From assembly GCA_965249205.1 (NCBI GenBank), contig CBDFLL010000005.1, positions 806,001 through 870,000 on the forward strand: 64,000 nt of DNA, read 5' to 3'. The notes beneath the pieces were generated by a model. The model had not been told where the DNA came from. It searched no databases and saw nothing but the letters and a program-made list of their open reading frames with translations. Below, piece after piece: positions 1 through 8,374 of this stretch (positions within the stretch are counted from its first letter, which is position 1; each line of letters begins with the position of its first letter). Origin of the DNA: JAQBVV01 sp965249205. Lineage in GTDB: Bacteria; Acidobacteriota; Vicinamibacteria; Vicinamibacterales; UBA2999. Position numbers and translations under genes: made by a program.

Positions 1-72
1 CAGTGTGCGCTCGATGAACCGGGCAGCGTTGTACGCCGGGATCACGACCGATACGGCCATCGCATCACTCAT
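1..72 (-). CDS. Glycosyltransferase family 2, N-terminal fragment (runs off the window)
   Basis: Only the first 24 codons are present. They read MSDAMAVSVVIPAYNAARFI and onward, the classic opening beta-strand and nucleotide-binding start of a GT2 (GT-A fold) glycosyltransferase. The ATG at 72-70 overlaps the TGA of the upstream methyltransferase gene by four bases (ATGA), so the two are probably translationally coupled in a leftward operon. Donor and acceptor cannot be judged. Confidence 0.8.
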   Translation of the reverse strand, partial: MSDAMAVSVVIPAYNAARFIERTL

Positions 73-1070
73 GCGGAGCGGGCCACCACCCGGACGTGTG
101 AGCTGAGCAGCGACGCGCGAAGGAACGCCTGAAACTGCTCTCGCGTCGCCGCGTCACGTGATCGCAGCATGTATCTCACGAATCTGGGCACCGGCAGCAG
201 TGGATCGCGGGCGAGGGCGTTTTCCACAATGTCCACATCGAGATTTCCGGGCGTTGTGAGCTCCACGATCTCAAGATCCGCACGCCGCATCAGATCCCGC
301 ATGCCCTCGATCGACAGGAGATTGATGTGCTGAGGTGGCGTCACCGCGTTGGAACGCTCCCACAAAGTCTGGATGTCGAATCCGCTCGCGGTGAGCGTCG
401 TCAGTACAATCCACCCTCCGGGAGCAAGTCCTCTTTTGAGGGCCGACAGGAATCGAAGTGGGTCATGCACATGCTCCAGCACCTCGAATGCCGTGATGAC
501 ATCGGCGCGCAGTTCCCCTGGGGACATGTCTTCTACGGACTTCTCGATGACAGTAAACCCGCGCCCCCGACACACCGACGCGAGCGCCGGATTCGGTTCG
601 ATCCCGACCACGTCGCGGAACGCATGCAGCTTGGCCACTTCGTCGAGAAAGATGCCATATCCGGCGCCAACATCCGCCATCGTCGTCTGGCCGGGTGCGT
701 CGGCCCGGGCAAGCAGCTCCCGCAAAAGCACCGCGCGCGGGCGAAAGATATGCTCCCGGCGAGCTTCCGCGGTCTCGCGATAGAACGCTGTGCACCAGTA
801 GTCGACGGATTTTCCCGAACGATAGAAGTCGGCCAGGCTGTCAACAGACGGGCGCGGTGATGTCCACAGCGTTGCGCACGATGGACAGTCCACGTAGGTG
901 AACCCTGACTTGACCAGTGACGCCTGAGCGCCCGCCGTGCCGCAGCCGGGGCATGGAACTTCCTCGAAGTCGCGTTGATCGCCGAAGAACGTGGCGATGT
1001 CCTCCTCCAGCAGGCGCAGGTATGTGTCGAACAGGTGACGAGGCCTGATGTCCGCCTCTTTCATGGCCAT
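69..1070 (-). CDS. Class I SAM-dependent methyltransferase with N-terminal zinc ribbon
   Basis: The protein is about 333 aa. A four-cysteine zinc-ribbon-like motif (CPGC and CPSC, about residues 40-65) precedes a Rossmann methyltransferase domain with the SAM-binding loop DVGAGYG near residue 135 and a later acidic/FEVLEH motif, as in the Methyltransf_23 group. This architecture is common in polysaccharide loci, where such enzymes methylate a sugar or a chain end; the target here is unknown. The start is uncertain: ATGs lie at 1070 and 1064, and an in-frame GTG at 1100 is also possible. It is followed directly by the GT2 fragment with an ATGA overlap. Confidence 0.8.
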   Translation of the reverse strand: MAMKEADIRPRHLFDTYLRLLEEDIATFFGDQRDFEEVPCPGCGTAGAQASLVKSGFTYVDCPSCATLWTSPRPSVDSLADFYRSGKSVDYWCTAFYRETAEARREHIFRPRAVLLRELLARADAPGQTTMADVGAGYGIFLDEVAKLHAFRDVVGIEPNPALASVCRGRGFTVIEKSVEDMSPGELRADVITAFEVLEHVHDPLRFLSALKRGLAPGGWIVLTTLTASGFDIQTLWERSNAVTPPQHINLLSIEGMRDLMRRADLEIVELTTPGNLDVDIVENALARDPLLPVPRFVRYMLRSRDAATREQFQAFLRASLLSSHVRVVARSA

Positions 1071-1250
1071 CGGACCATCCCACGATTTCGTCCTGTCCAC
1101 CGACGATCCGCGGACACCATCCTGTAACGCGAGAACCGCAGGCCAGGCGCCGCCGGCGCGACGGTCAGTGATGGACCCGGCACACTTTCCGACACGAGGC
1201 TTCCCCCGGAAATCGTTGTCATCTGCGTCACGACTGGACGTCCCTGCTTC

Positions 1251-2351
1251 CTACGGAAGGGCGGAATCTGACCGACTCCTCACGGCGGCGCCGACGGCAT
1301 ACCGAAGCACAGCATTCGTGCTCCACTCCCACTCGCCGAGCCACTCGATGTCCTCGGCCCCCGTCCATCGCTTGAAATTCGTCACGCCCGGCGCCCCTTC
1401 CGGATCCAAACCTGCCAGGTCATAGTGGGTGACGTCGACCCGCCGACAATGCAGGATGAGAGACCACAGCACGGCGAAGGACGCCCCGACGGAACGTCCT
1501 TCGGGCGACGTTGCGGCGATCAACTCCCACGCTCGCCGACCCTGGATGGCGCAGGAATGAAACGCAATCAGCCGTCCCGATCGGTTTCTGCATCCATAGA
1601 CCACGGCTTGGTGGCCGAGTGCGTCGAACAGCGCGGCGACCTCAGGTGCACGGGCAACCGCCGCAGCTCCCTTGGACGCGCGCACGGCCTCGCAGAGATC
1701 CGCGAGTTCACCAATGGGGAGTCGTTCCAATCTTTCGACAACGAGATCGCTCTTGAGCGCCTGGCGCAGACTGTAGCGCCAATTGCGATTCATGCCCGCG
1801 AAGAGTTCTTCCTCCGTCTGCCTCAAATCCCAAACCGCGGTCACGTTCGCGCTCAGCGTCCTGGCCGGTCGGGTCCACCCATTGGCGCGCAACCACTCTT
1901 CGTCAGCGGCCCTCCTCTTCCGGGCAAAGCTGCAGCGGCAGTACATCGAACGCGCCCCCATTGCGGAGGAGAGCTGCGCCATCGCGGTACGACTGCACCC
2001 ATCGAGCGCGCCAACAACGCCGCCGGGACACCAGGTCACGACGACGCGCCACGGATACGTTCGCACGAGCGTCTGGAGCATGGCGACAACGGCGCCGTCT
2101 GATTCCGCGCGGAAGTGACAGGGCCTCCACCCTCGAAAGGCCTTGTAGCGACCCCAGCGCGAGGACTGATACAACGTCTGCTCATCGAACTGCAGCAACT
2201 GCGTGTCCCAGGTCTTCTCTACATCGGCCTGGGCCACGCTGGTCCAGACCGTCACGGGCGGGGCGCCACCAGCGCCGGGCACTGGTGCGCGCGAGACGGA
2301 CTGTGGATGGCGGTCGCGGGGCACGAGCGATGACACGCGCTCATCCCGCAC
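1251..2351 (-). CDS. FemAB-like acyltransferase (GNAT fold)
   Basis: The product is about 366 aa if the GTG at 2351 is used; a second GTG at 2255 would remove 32 poorly conserved residues. The body resembles FemAB/BioF2-type proteins: an early W-D and YQSSRWG stretch, and the central MNRNWRYSLRQA motif (the N-x-R signature), followed by a second GNAT-like half ending in HYDLAGLDPEG. FemAB relatives transfer amino acids from aminoacyl-tRNA in cell-wall cross-bridges. Relatives in exopolysaccharide/PEP-CTERM loci have no proven substrate, so the activity here is unassigned. The start lies in the end of the upstream chimera gene (stop at 2341), suggesting coupling. Confidence 0.75.
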   Translation of the reverse strand: MRDERVSSLVPRDRHPQSVSRAPVPGAGGAPPVTVWTSVAQADVEKTWDTQLLQFDEQTLYQSSRWGRYKAFRGWRPCHFRAESDGAVVAMLQTLVRTYPWRVVVTWCPGGVVGALDGCSRTAMAQLSSAMGARSMYCRCSFARKRRAADEEWLRANGWTRPARTLSANVTAVWDLRQTEEELFAGMNRNWRYSLRQALKSDLVVERLERLPIGELADLCEAVRASKGAAAVARAPEVAALFDALGHQAVVYGCRNRSGRLIAFHSCAIQGRRAWELIAATSPEGRSVGASFAVLWSLILHCRRVDVTHYDLAGLDPEGAPGVTNFKRWTGAEDIEWLGEWEWSTNAVLRYAVGAAVRSRSDSALP

Positions 2352-3207
2352 TCAGATACTGCGCCGTCGTTGGGTCGCTCGCCATGAGCACTCCCGCTGC
2401 CTCGAGCTCAGCGGGAGTATCAACGCCGATCGTTACCCTCTCGGTGAGGACCATCCGAATCCGCCCGCCAGTCTCAAGGGCTCTGTTCAGGTCCACCGAT
2501 TCGATCTGCTCCAGACGCGTCTCCGCCGTCTCGTTCAGCCGCACGAGCACGTCGCGGCGGAACGCGATGATGCCCGTCTGCTGGTACATCGGAATGCCAT
2601 CGATCCCTCGCCAGGGCGACGGAATCGGCTCGCGCGAGAAATAGAGGGCGTCGCCGTCGCGGTTGACGACGACCTTGACATTGTTCCTGTCGACGAACTG
2701 CTCGTAGCTGGTCAGGCGCGACATGATGTTGACGATGTCGACTGTAGGGTCGGCGAAGGGCGGAAGCGTCCTCGTAATCGTGTCAGGCGGGATCAACGGC
2801 TCATCCCCCTGCACCATCACGATTACGTCGGCCCGGGTGCCGGTTGCGGCTTCGATGTGGTGCATCGCTTCGGCGGTCCGCGTCATCGCGCGGGTATGGC
2901 TGTCAGCGGTCGTCACCGCTGATCCGCCGAGACCGCGAACGTACTCTGCGATCTCGTCGTCGCAGGTGGCGACGTAGGCGGCAGACAGACCGTGCACGTT
3001 CAGTGCGCCAGCCGCAATTTCGTCGGCGAGCCGACGCGCCTGAAGGTCGCGACTTACGAAGTCGATCACCTTCGCGTACAGTGGCATTTCCCTACTGAAC
3101 ACCACGAAGTTCACGCCATACCGCGTCGTGGTCGGCCACTGCGCCACGACGACGATGGCGGTCACCACCGCCGCGATGCCAATCCCCCCTAATAGCCACC
3201 GTGCCAT
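2341..3207 (-). pseudogene. Chimeric ORF: transglutaminase-like N-terminus joined to a truncated KdsB-type cytidylyltransferase
   Basis: This continuous 288-aa frame looks like two gene fragments fused by deletion. Residues 1 to about 70 hold one membrane segment followed by YGVNFVVFSREMPLYAKVID, which resembles the start of membrane-anchored transglutaminase-like proteins often found beside DUF5989 genes. From about residue 75 the sequence follows KdsB-family CMP-Kdo synthetases: VATCDDEIAEYV, VQGDEPLIPP, NNVKVVV, ALYFSREPIP, and IESVDLNRA near the end. The KdsB N-terminus with the nucleotide-binding A-R-x-x-S-x-R-x-P-G-K-P loop is absent, so cytidylyltransferase activity is unlikely. The ATG at 3207 is chosen over the TTG at 3210. 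A sequencing or assembly join cannot be excluded. Confidence 0.65.
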
Positions 3208-3255
3208 CAATCAAACAGAGCCGGGGTAACCTCCGCCTCGGGAGCACCCGGACCA

Positions 3256-3387
3256 TCAATGGATTTGATATACGAACCCTCCGATCTGCGGACCACCGGA
3301 CAGCAGGAAAAGCAACAACGTAAAAAATACGATAACGACAATCGGCACGATCAAGAAATACTTGTATCGTGAAATCAGTTCTTTCAT
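3256..3387 (-). CDS. Small DUF5989-like membrane peptide (43 aa)
   Basis: This gene encodes 43 residues: a short basic N-terminus (MKELISRYKYF), one hydrophobic helix rich in I/V/L, then GGPQIGGFVYQIH. The layout matches the tiny DUF5989 proteins found near MBOAT and SGNH genes in polysaccharide loci, which usually end in a P-F-I-Y-like motif; here the end is FVYQ. Its ATG (3387-3385) shares one base with the TGA of the upstream SGNH gene (TGATG), a clear sign of translational coupling. A second, more typical member lies at 46846-47004. The function of the family is not known. Confidence 0.65.
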   Translation of the reverse strand: MKELISRYKYFLIVPIVVIVFFTLLLFLLSGGPQIGGFVYQIH

Positions 3388-4370
3388 CACTCGCTCCATG
3401 GCGATATGAACCGCTGGCTGAAGTCAGCGATTAACCGATGAGCTTTCTGGTTCGGGTGCGCATCGTCGGGTGCCACCCACAGGTTCTCAGGCTCGTCCTC
3501 TACACTCGAAAAATACGGCGTCAAATCTAGTACCGGAATCGCCTCGTCCTTCAGAAACCCCTCAACCATCGCGTATTCCTTCAGAAACGGCGGATTCTTC
3601 AAATCGTGCAATTCAGGTAGGAGTACGACCTGAAGCGCGATATCGCGGCTTGCGCATAAATCCTTCAACGTGCGGAAAGCCGCTTTTGTTGCCTCCCAAC
3701 CCGGCTGATCGTCCCGATAGAGGTTTCCGTATTGATCCAAGAACGTTCTATCTTCAGAAAACTTGCTCAACAGAATATTGACACGCGACCAGTAGAGCGT
3801 CACCAATCTCGAATACCCAAGGAACGCCCACGTCGACTGCTGGGGTGTTGGTTCGGCATCGTTGACGAAATAAAACGCCACAACCTTGTCAGGATTGTAT
3901 TTCAAGCCCTTCTTGACGAATAACGCGACTTCCTGCGCCGTGTTGTAGTTACCAATACCGAAGTTAAGAATCTCGGCCCGTCCCTGCTGGTTCAAGCGTT
4001 CTTCAAGAAGGTATTCGAACGTATCTTCCCGGGGGACGCCCCAGCCAAAAGTCAGCGAGTCCCCGAGAAAGATCATCCGATAGGCGCCGGTTGACGATGT
4101 CGAATACTCGCGATCCCTGAGCCCATCCGAGTTTATGCTGACATCGACATCCATGAACCTCGCGGCAGCAAGGGGACGGTGCTCATGGACCAGATCGGCA
4201 TCAGACGTCACTTTGGCTTCATTCGAGTACCGTGTCATTTCGACGTCGTAGACGGTGCTGAACGCCAGATAGCCACGCGCCAGCACCTCCCCCATAACTG
4301 CAGTGCCGACCAGGAGAATGGCGCAAAACAGGATCAATAAGGCTGGGCGAATCGGTTCTCGTGAGGCCAT
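3387..4370 (-). CDS. SGNH/GDSL hydrolase, membrane-anchored
   Basis: The protein is 327 aa with an N-terminal membrane anchor (about residues 10-30). It then carries the four SGNH blocks: FLGDSLTFGWGV (block I, catalytic Ser), a Gly block in GIGNYNTAQE, an Asn block in FYFVNDAEP, and the late DDAHPNQKAH (Asp and His). All catalytic residues are therefore present. Such enzymes in exopolysaccharide loci add or remove O-acyl groups on sugars, like the AlgX/AlgJ and PatB groups. Its start and stop overlap both neighbours (TGATG at 4370 and at 3387), placing it in a coupled trio with the second SGNH gene and the DUF5989-like peptide. Confidence 0.85.
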   Translation of the reverse strand: MASREPIRPALLILFCAILLVGTAVMGEVLARGYLAFSTVYDVEMTRYSNEAKVTSDADLVHEHRPLAAARFMDVDVSINSDGLRDREYSTSSTGAYRMIFLGDSLTFGWGVPREDTFEYLLEERLNQQGRAEILNFGIGNYNTAQEVALFVKKGLKYNPDKVVAFYFVNDAEPTPQQSTWAFLGYSRLVTLYWSRVNILLSKFSEDRTFLDQYGNLYRDDQPGWEATKAAFRTLKDLCASRDIALQVVLLPELHDLKNPPFLKEYAMVEGFLKDEAIPVLDLTPYFSSVEDEPENLWVAPDDAHPNQKAHRLIADFSQRFISPWSE

Positions 4371-5674
4371 CAGTCTGCGCGGCCTGCTCTTCTCATGCTG
4401 TTCAGCAGGGCGTCCGCCGCCAGCTGATTCCCCAGCGCACTGAAGTGCAACCCGTCCAGCGAAAAATCTCCGCGCACGTCTGCGGCCGCGAGCGGGCCCA
4501 GGTCAACGGTATGCACCGCCTTATTTCTCTCGGACACATAGTCCAGGTACATTCTCGCGGCCGCATTCTGATCGCGGTGTTCGAACGGAAACAACAGGAA
4601 ATACACGGGCTTGCCGAGTCCTGTAACCTGATTCACGAAATCGGTCATCGTGGCCGACGTCGCGGCAGCGGCCTGGGGCGCCGGGGTCCTCTCTCCCAAC
4701 GGGTTCATGACCGGTTTACGGACCGCTTCGATCCAGTACCGAATACGATCTTTCACGTAACCCTCGGAAATATCGCCATAGCGCAACAAGAAGTATTTCT
4801 CCCAGCCAACCTCCGCCAAGATGAACCAGTAATTGAACCGGCTGAATATCGGATTCCTCGTTCTTCTCGACGGCCCCAACTGGTCGATCACCCCGGCCGG
4901 CTCGTAGGCACGTCCCGCCGTCGCCTGAAGCACCAAGAGGTTCGTCAGACACGCCAGAAGGTCATTCTCGATAACCTGCGCCTTAAAATCCCTTGAGGCA
5001 TCACCGACAAGATAGCGCTGCTGCACGTCTGCAAAGAGACTGGCGTCAACGACGTAGGGACTCAGCAGCGCGCCGTTGAAAGCGCTCATGAGCCGCTCGC
5101 GCCGTTCACCGACAGCGTTGTACGCATCAGCCGAGCTTCGAACACTCGCGGCATCCATGACGTATCGCCCAAGCACCTCGTGGTGGCGGAGCAACATGTC
5201 GACGAACAACCGCCAGTCTCGAACGGACGTCGTGTCAACTCGACACGAGATGCCTTCTTCGAACAACAAGAACGCGAGAGTGTCGAGCTCAAGATAGTCA
5301 AACGCCTGGTAATTCTCGGCAAAAGACGACGCCCCCGCGTCACCGGTGGCTGCCAGATTGAGCACGGTAAATTGCTGAGCGTTCGCCTGATTCAGTTGCC
5401 GCTCAAGGTGTCCGGCAATACTCTGGGCAGGCGGGACACCATAGCCCATCGCCACACTACCGCCGAACACTCCGATCCGATGTTCGCCCGGCTGCTTGGC
5501 GCCTACGACGGCGCCCCGGTAGCCGCGGTAGTTCAACGATCCCATCTCATCAAACTTCCCGTGCGCGTACTGATCGAGGCCAACAGCCAGCGCCAGGCAC
5601 GCCAACAACGTCGCCAGCACAACGCACGTGACTGTAAACAAACTCTTCAAACAAGCCTCCAGTCGTACAACCAT
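4370..5674 (-). CDS. SGNH-like protein with altered nucleophile block
   Basis: The protein is 434 aa with an N-terminal membrane segment (about residues 10-32). It resembles the SGNH gene just downstream, but the first block reads VFGGSVAMGYGV, so the usual GDS is GGS: the Ser is kept and the Asp is lost. The C-terminal DGLHFSALGN supplies an Asp/His pair. It may be an acetyl-transfer or deacetylation partner of the neighbouring SGNH enzyme. The family is broad and activity cannot be assumed with the altered block. It overlaps the next gene by one base and lies 19 bases after the stop of the GT2 gene at 5694. Confidence 0.7.
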   Translation of the reverse strand: MVVRLEACLKSLFTVTCVVLATLLACLALAVGLDQYAHGKFDEMGSLNYRGYRGAVVGAKQPGEHRIGVFGGSVAMGYGVPPAQSIAGHLERQLNQANAQQFTVLNLAATGDAGASSFAENYQAFDYLELDTLAFLLFEEGISCRVDTTSVRDWRLFVDMLLRHHEVLGRYVMDAASVRSSADAYNAVGERRERLMSAFNGALLSPYVVDASLFADVQQRYLVGDASRDFKAQVIENDLLACLTNLLVLQATAGRAYEPAGVIDQLGPSRRTRNPIFSRFNYWFILAEVGWEKYFLLRYGDISEGYVKDRIRYWIEAVRKPVMNPLGERTPAPQAAAATSATMTDFVNQVTGLGKPVYFLLFPFEHRDQNAAARMYLDYVSERNKAVHTVDLGPLAAADVRGDFSLDGLHFSALGNQLAADALLNSMRRAGRAD

Positions 5675-5693
5675 GGGCTGAGTCGAGGCACGT

Positions 5694-6791
5694 CTACTCC
5701 AGCCTCAGCAAAGTGCGGAGCGCGCCGTGGTGGCGGACGACCCAGCCAAACGGCGACTTCAGACGGAGACGAACGAGCGCTTGGACCGTCGCAGCGGCGG
5801 CGTGTTCGACGACGCCGGCACGATGTCGCTCCAACTCCGAAAGCGCACGCTCGAACTGCTCGGGGGTCAGACTGTAGTCCATGATTTCGAACTGCGTGCG
5901 CGTGCGATGCAGCGTGTCGGATCCGCCCCGACGCCTGAAATGCAGCGCGATCTCGTACGCCAGGGCCCAGAACACGTATCGACGCAGGCTGGCGCGCCAT
6001 ACATTGACCATGTTCACGTGGCCAGGCCACCGACGGAGATGATCGTCACAGTACTCGCCGATGTTCTTCTCATGGTCACGAGCGATCTCGACGATGGGTC
6101 GCAAGCTGAGCGAGTCTGGGTTCTGCCGCCAACTCGACAGACGCTCTGGAATGTGCCCGATGTCCCACGCCTCAGCCAGCCGAAACCAGATCGGGAAGTC
6201 GCCGAACCCTATCGGCGCGTCAAGCCCGAATCGTGCATCGCCCAGCGCCGCCATGCGGACCATCGCTCCTGGAATGCCCAACGACGAGCGCCCCGATCGA
6301 ATCGTGCGTGAGGTGTATTCGGCGCCAGGGGAGATGGAAGGGCCGTCGAACTCCCGCACACCCAGCTGAAGCCCGGCGTCGTCGATCAGCTCCCAGTTCG
6401 AGCCAACCAGACCAACGCGGGGATGTCTTTGCAGGAATTCCGCGTGCTTGCTGACAAACCGCCTGTCGTGGCGGTCGTGATCGTGAAAGAAACACAAGAA
6501 CTCGCCACGCGCCTCGTCCATGCAGAAGTTGTGGTTCCCATGTAGCCCGATGTTCCGCGTCTGTCGTATGTAGCGGATGCGGTCATCCGCTGCTGCTGCA
6601 ACCCGGCACACCTGCTCGGTCTCGTCGGTCGAGTCGTTGTCGCTGATGAGAATCTCAAGATCCGGGTAGTCCTGGGCACAGATGTTCTCAAGGCTTTCAT
6701 GCAGAACAGCGGCGCGGTTACGCGTCGGGACCGCCATCGATACTACGGGATGGAGCACTATCGGAATTGGACCACGAACGTCATCAGTCAC
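5694..6791 (-). CDS. Glycosyltransferase family 2
   Basis: The product is 365 aa. The N-terminal GT-A domain starts SMAVPTRNRAAVL and has the SDNDSTDET motif that binds the nucleotide sugar, then CFFHDHD in the position of the metal-binding D-x-D. The C-terminal third is basic and may sit on the membrane. The donor and linkage are unknown. A GTG at 6791 is used as the start; it overlaps the upstream small membrane gene by eight bases. It belongs to the leftward operon of the first 10 kb. Confidence 0.85.
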   Translation of the reverse strand: MTDDVRGPIPIVLHPVVSMAVPTRNRAAVLHESLENICAQDYPDLEILISDNDSTDETEQVCRVAAAADDRIRYIRQTRNIGLHGNHNFCMDEARGEFLCFFHDHDRHDRRFVSKHAEFLQRHPRVGLVGSNWELIDDAGLQLGVREFDGPSISPGAEYTSRTIRSGRSSLGIPGAMVRMAALGDARFGLDAPIGFGDFPIWFRLAEAWDIGHIPERLSSWRQNPDSLSLRPIVEIARDHEKNIGEYCDDHLRRWPGHVNMVNVWRASLRRYVFWALAYEIALHFRRRGGSDTLHRTRTQFEIMDYSLTPEQFERALSELERHRAGVVEHAAAATVQALVRLRLKSPFGWVVRHHGALRTLLRLE

Positions 6792-7215
6792 ACGCCGAGG
6801 AATCGCCGCTACGACCCCTCAAGGTTCGTGAGCTGCGCCACGCCGCCACGAACGCGTCTGGTAGACACACCAACGCAAGCGCCAGTGGAATAGCCACTAT
6901 CCAAATGACTCCGGTCATTGGCGGCTTCAGGAGGTCACGGACACCGACGAGCAGAAGATGCACCGTCGTCGCGCTGAGCAGCGCCCAACCAGCCATGCGA
7001 AGGCTCTGCGAAACGGTAGTCCCCGGTCCCCAAAACAATGTGGCTAGCGTCGATCTGGCGGCTGACGCCTCCCATGCGGCGGGAACGAGTTGAAACAATC
7101 GCTCCAGCGTGCGTAGCAACCAGCTGCCGCTGACCACGGCTGCAGCGGCGTCGTCTTGCCGAAGGATCGAGTCGACTTCGACCGCCGTGCCCTTCGAGGG
7201 AATCGGCATGGACAT
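6784..7215 (-). CDS. Small membrane protein, unknown function (143 aa)
   Basis: I do not recognise a family. The start is the ATG at 7215, one base after the TGA of the upstream gene (TGATATG); a longer in-frame reading is possible but has no support. After a polar N-terminus of about 45 residues there are two hydrophobic segments, around residues 72-92 (WALLSATTVHLLLVGV) and 98-118 (GVIWIVAIPLALALVCL). A short basic tail follows. It lies between the DUF4330-like gene and a GT2 in a coupled run, so it may help assemble or anchor a transport or polymerisation complex. That role is inferred only from context. Confidence 0.6.
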   Translation of the reverse strand: MSMPIPSKGTAVEVDSILRQDDAAAAVVSGSWLLRTLERLFQLVPAAWEASAARSTLATLFWGPGTTVSQSLRMAGWALLSATTVHLLLVGVRDLLKPPMTGVIWIVAIPLALALVCLPDAFVAAWRSSRTLRGRSGDSSACD

Positions 7216-7216
7216 A

Positions 7217-8374
7217 TCAGCGGAACGCGCCCCCAGGCGCAGCGCGGAGTTCCTCGACCCAAAAGCCGGCCGCTGCGCCCTCCGGGCCGAAAGGCACAGG
7301 CACGGCCCTGCCCGGAACGAGGTGCACACCCAACACCCTGCATCGTCCCAGCCACGACACGCAGCGGAACCGCATTACCGCCCTCATCCGGTAGTGATGG
7401 AGACTCAGGGGGACGCCCGACGGTAGCGCCCCTTCGGCGATAACTCCTGGAGGCCGAGCATCAAGGCTGAGTCGTGGAGGCTGAACCTCGAGAACGTCCC
7501 ACGAACGCCCAGCGTCCTGCCCGGCCGCCTGCAAAGCCCTTCGAAGGTCTGCGGCCTCTGCGGCGTCGGGAGCGCCAAAGGTGCCGACCGCCATCAGTTC
7601 CGCGTTCGCGAACGCGGCTAAATAGGACGGAGCGAGATCCTCGATCTGAAAACCTTCCAAATCGCCGTCCGGGCCGGCATGAAAGGGTACGACCGCACCC
7701 TGCTGAAGGGGCACGCCAGAGACCGTGCATGCTGCCCCCAGCAGCAGGCACCAGAACCGCAGCACCGCTCTCACCCGGAATCGCCCGGTGGGCACCGGGA
7801 GCCCTGACGAGCCGACAGCCGCCCCGCCGGGTTCAGGAGACTGGAGGGCGACAACGTCCCACTTCCACATTTGCGCAGCACCAATGTCGTCCTGTAGCCG
7901 CTTCCAGAGGCTCTGCGCCTTTTCAAGATCGTCGGCCTGGAAAGTACCGATTGCCGTGACTTCAGCACTCGCTGCCTCGATAGTCTCCACCGGTGCCAAG
8001 GTGTACACGGTCAGCCCGCCCGCCAACCTGTCGATCTCCACAGCTTCGTCGTAGAGCACCACGTCGTACGAGCCCGGCTGCAGGGGCGGCAGCAACATGA
8101 CGCCGTTTTCAGAGTCGGCCACCAGGAACCTTGCGCCGAAGTCGCCAACCACCAGTCTCAAGGGCGGGCGGAGGAACTCGCCGCGGATGTTGACACGCGT
8201 CGCGCCCATTACGACGCGCTCTGGCTCGACAGCGACAAGGCGCGGGACCTGTGGGCGAAAGAGCAGGTACGCGCCGTACGTCAGTGGAATCAGCAGGCAG
8301 ATGACAAGGACTACCGCCGCATCGAAAATATTCAGCTTCCCGAACAACCGGCCCCGGTCGTCAATCAGTGACAC
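7217..8374 (-). CDS. DUF4330-like membrane-anchored protein with an internal duplication
   Basis: The protein is 385 aa. The first 35 residues, LIDDRGRLFGKLNIFDAAVV plus a membrane helix, match the start of DUF4330 proteins. Residues about 40-115 look like an IPT/TIG beta domain (VVMGATRVNIRGEFL). Two copies of an unrecognised repeat of about 120 residues follow. Each opens with A(I/V)GTFxAxD, contains WDVxxxQ and R(F/Y)R(V/M)RAV(L/M)RF, and closes on a cysteine strand with a V-P-F-x-x-G-P motif. It likely projects from the membrane. The GTG start at 8374 overlaps the stop of the upstream gene by 14 bases. Confidence 0.6.
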   Translation of the reverse strand: MSLIDDRGRLFGKLNIFDAAVVLVICLLIPLTYGAYLLFRPQVPRLVAVEPERVVMGATRVNIRGEFLRPPLRLVVGDFGARFLVADSENGVMLLPPLQPGSYDVVLYDEAVEIDRLAGGLTVYTLAPVETIEAASAEVTAIGTFQADDLEKAQSLWKRLQDDIGAAQMWKWDVVALQSPEPGGAAVGSSGLPVPTGRFRVRAVLRFWCLLLGAACTVSGVPLQQGAVVPFHAGPDGDLEGFQIEDLAPSYLAAFANAELMAVGTFGAPDAAEAADLRRALQAAGQDAGRSWDVLEVQPPRLSLDARPPGVIAEGALPSGVPLSLHHYRMRAVMRFRCVSWLGRCRVLGVHLVPGRAVPVPFGPEGAAAGFWVEELRAAPGGAFR

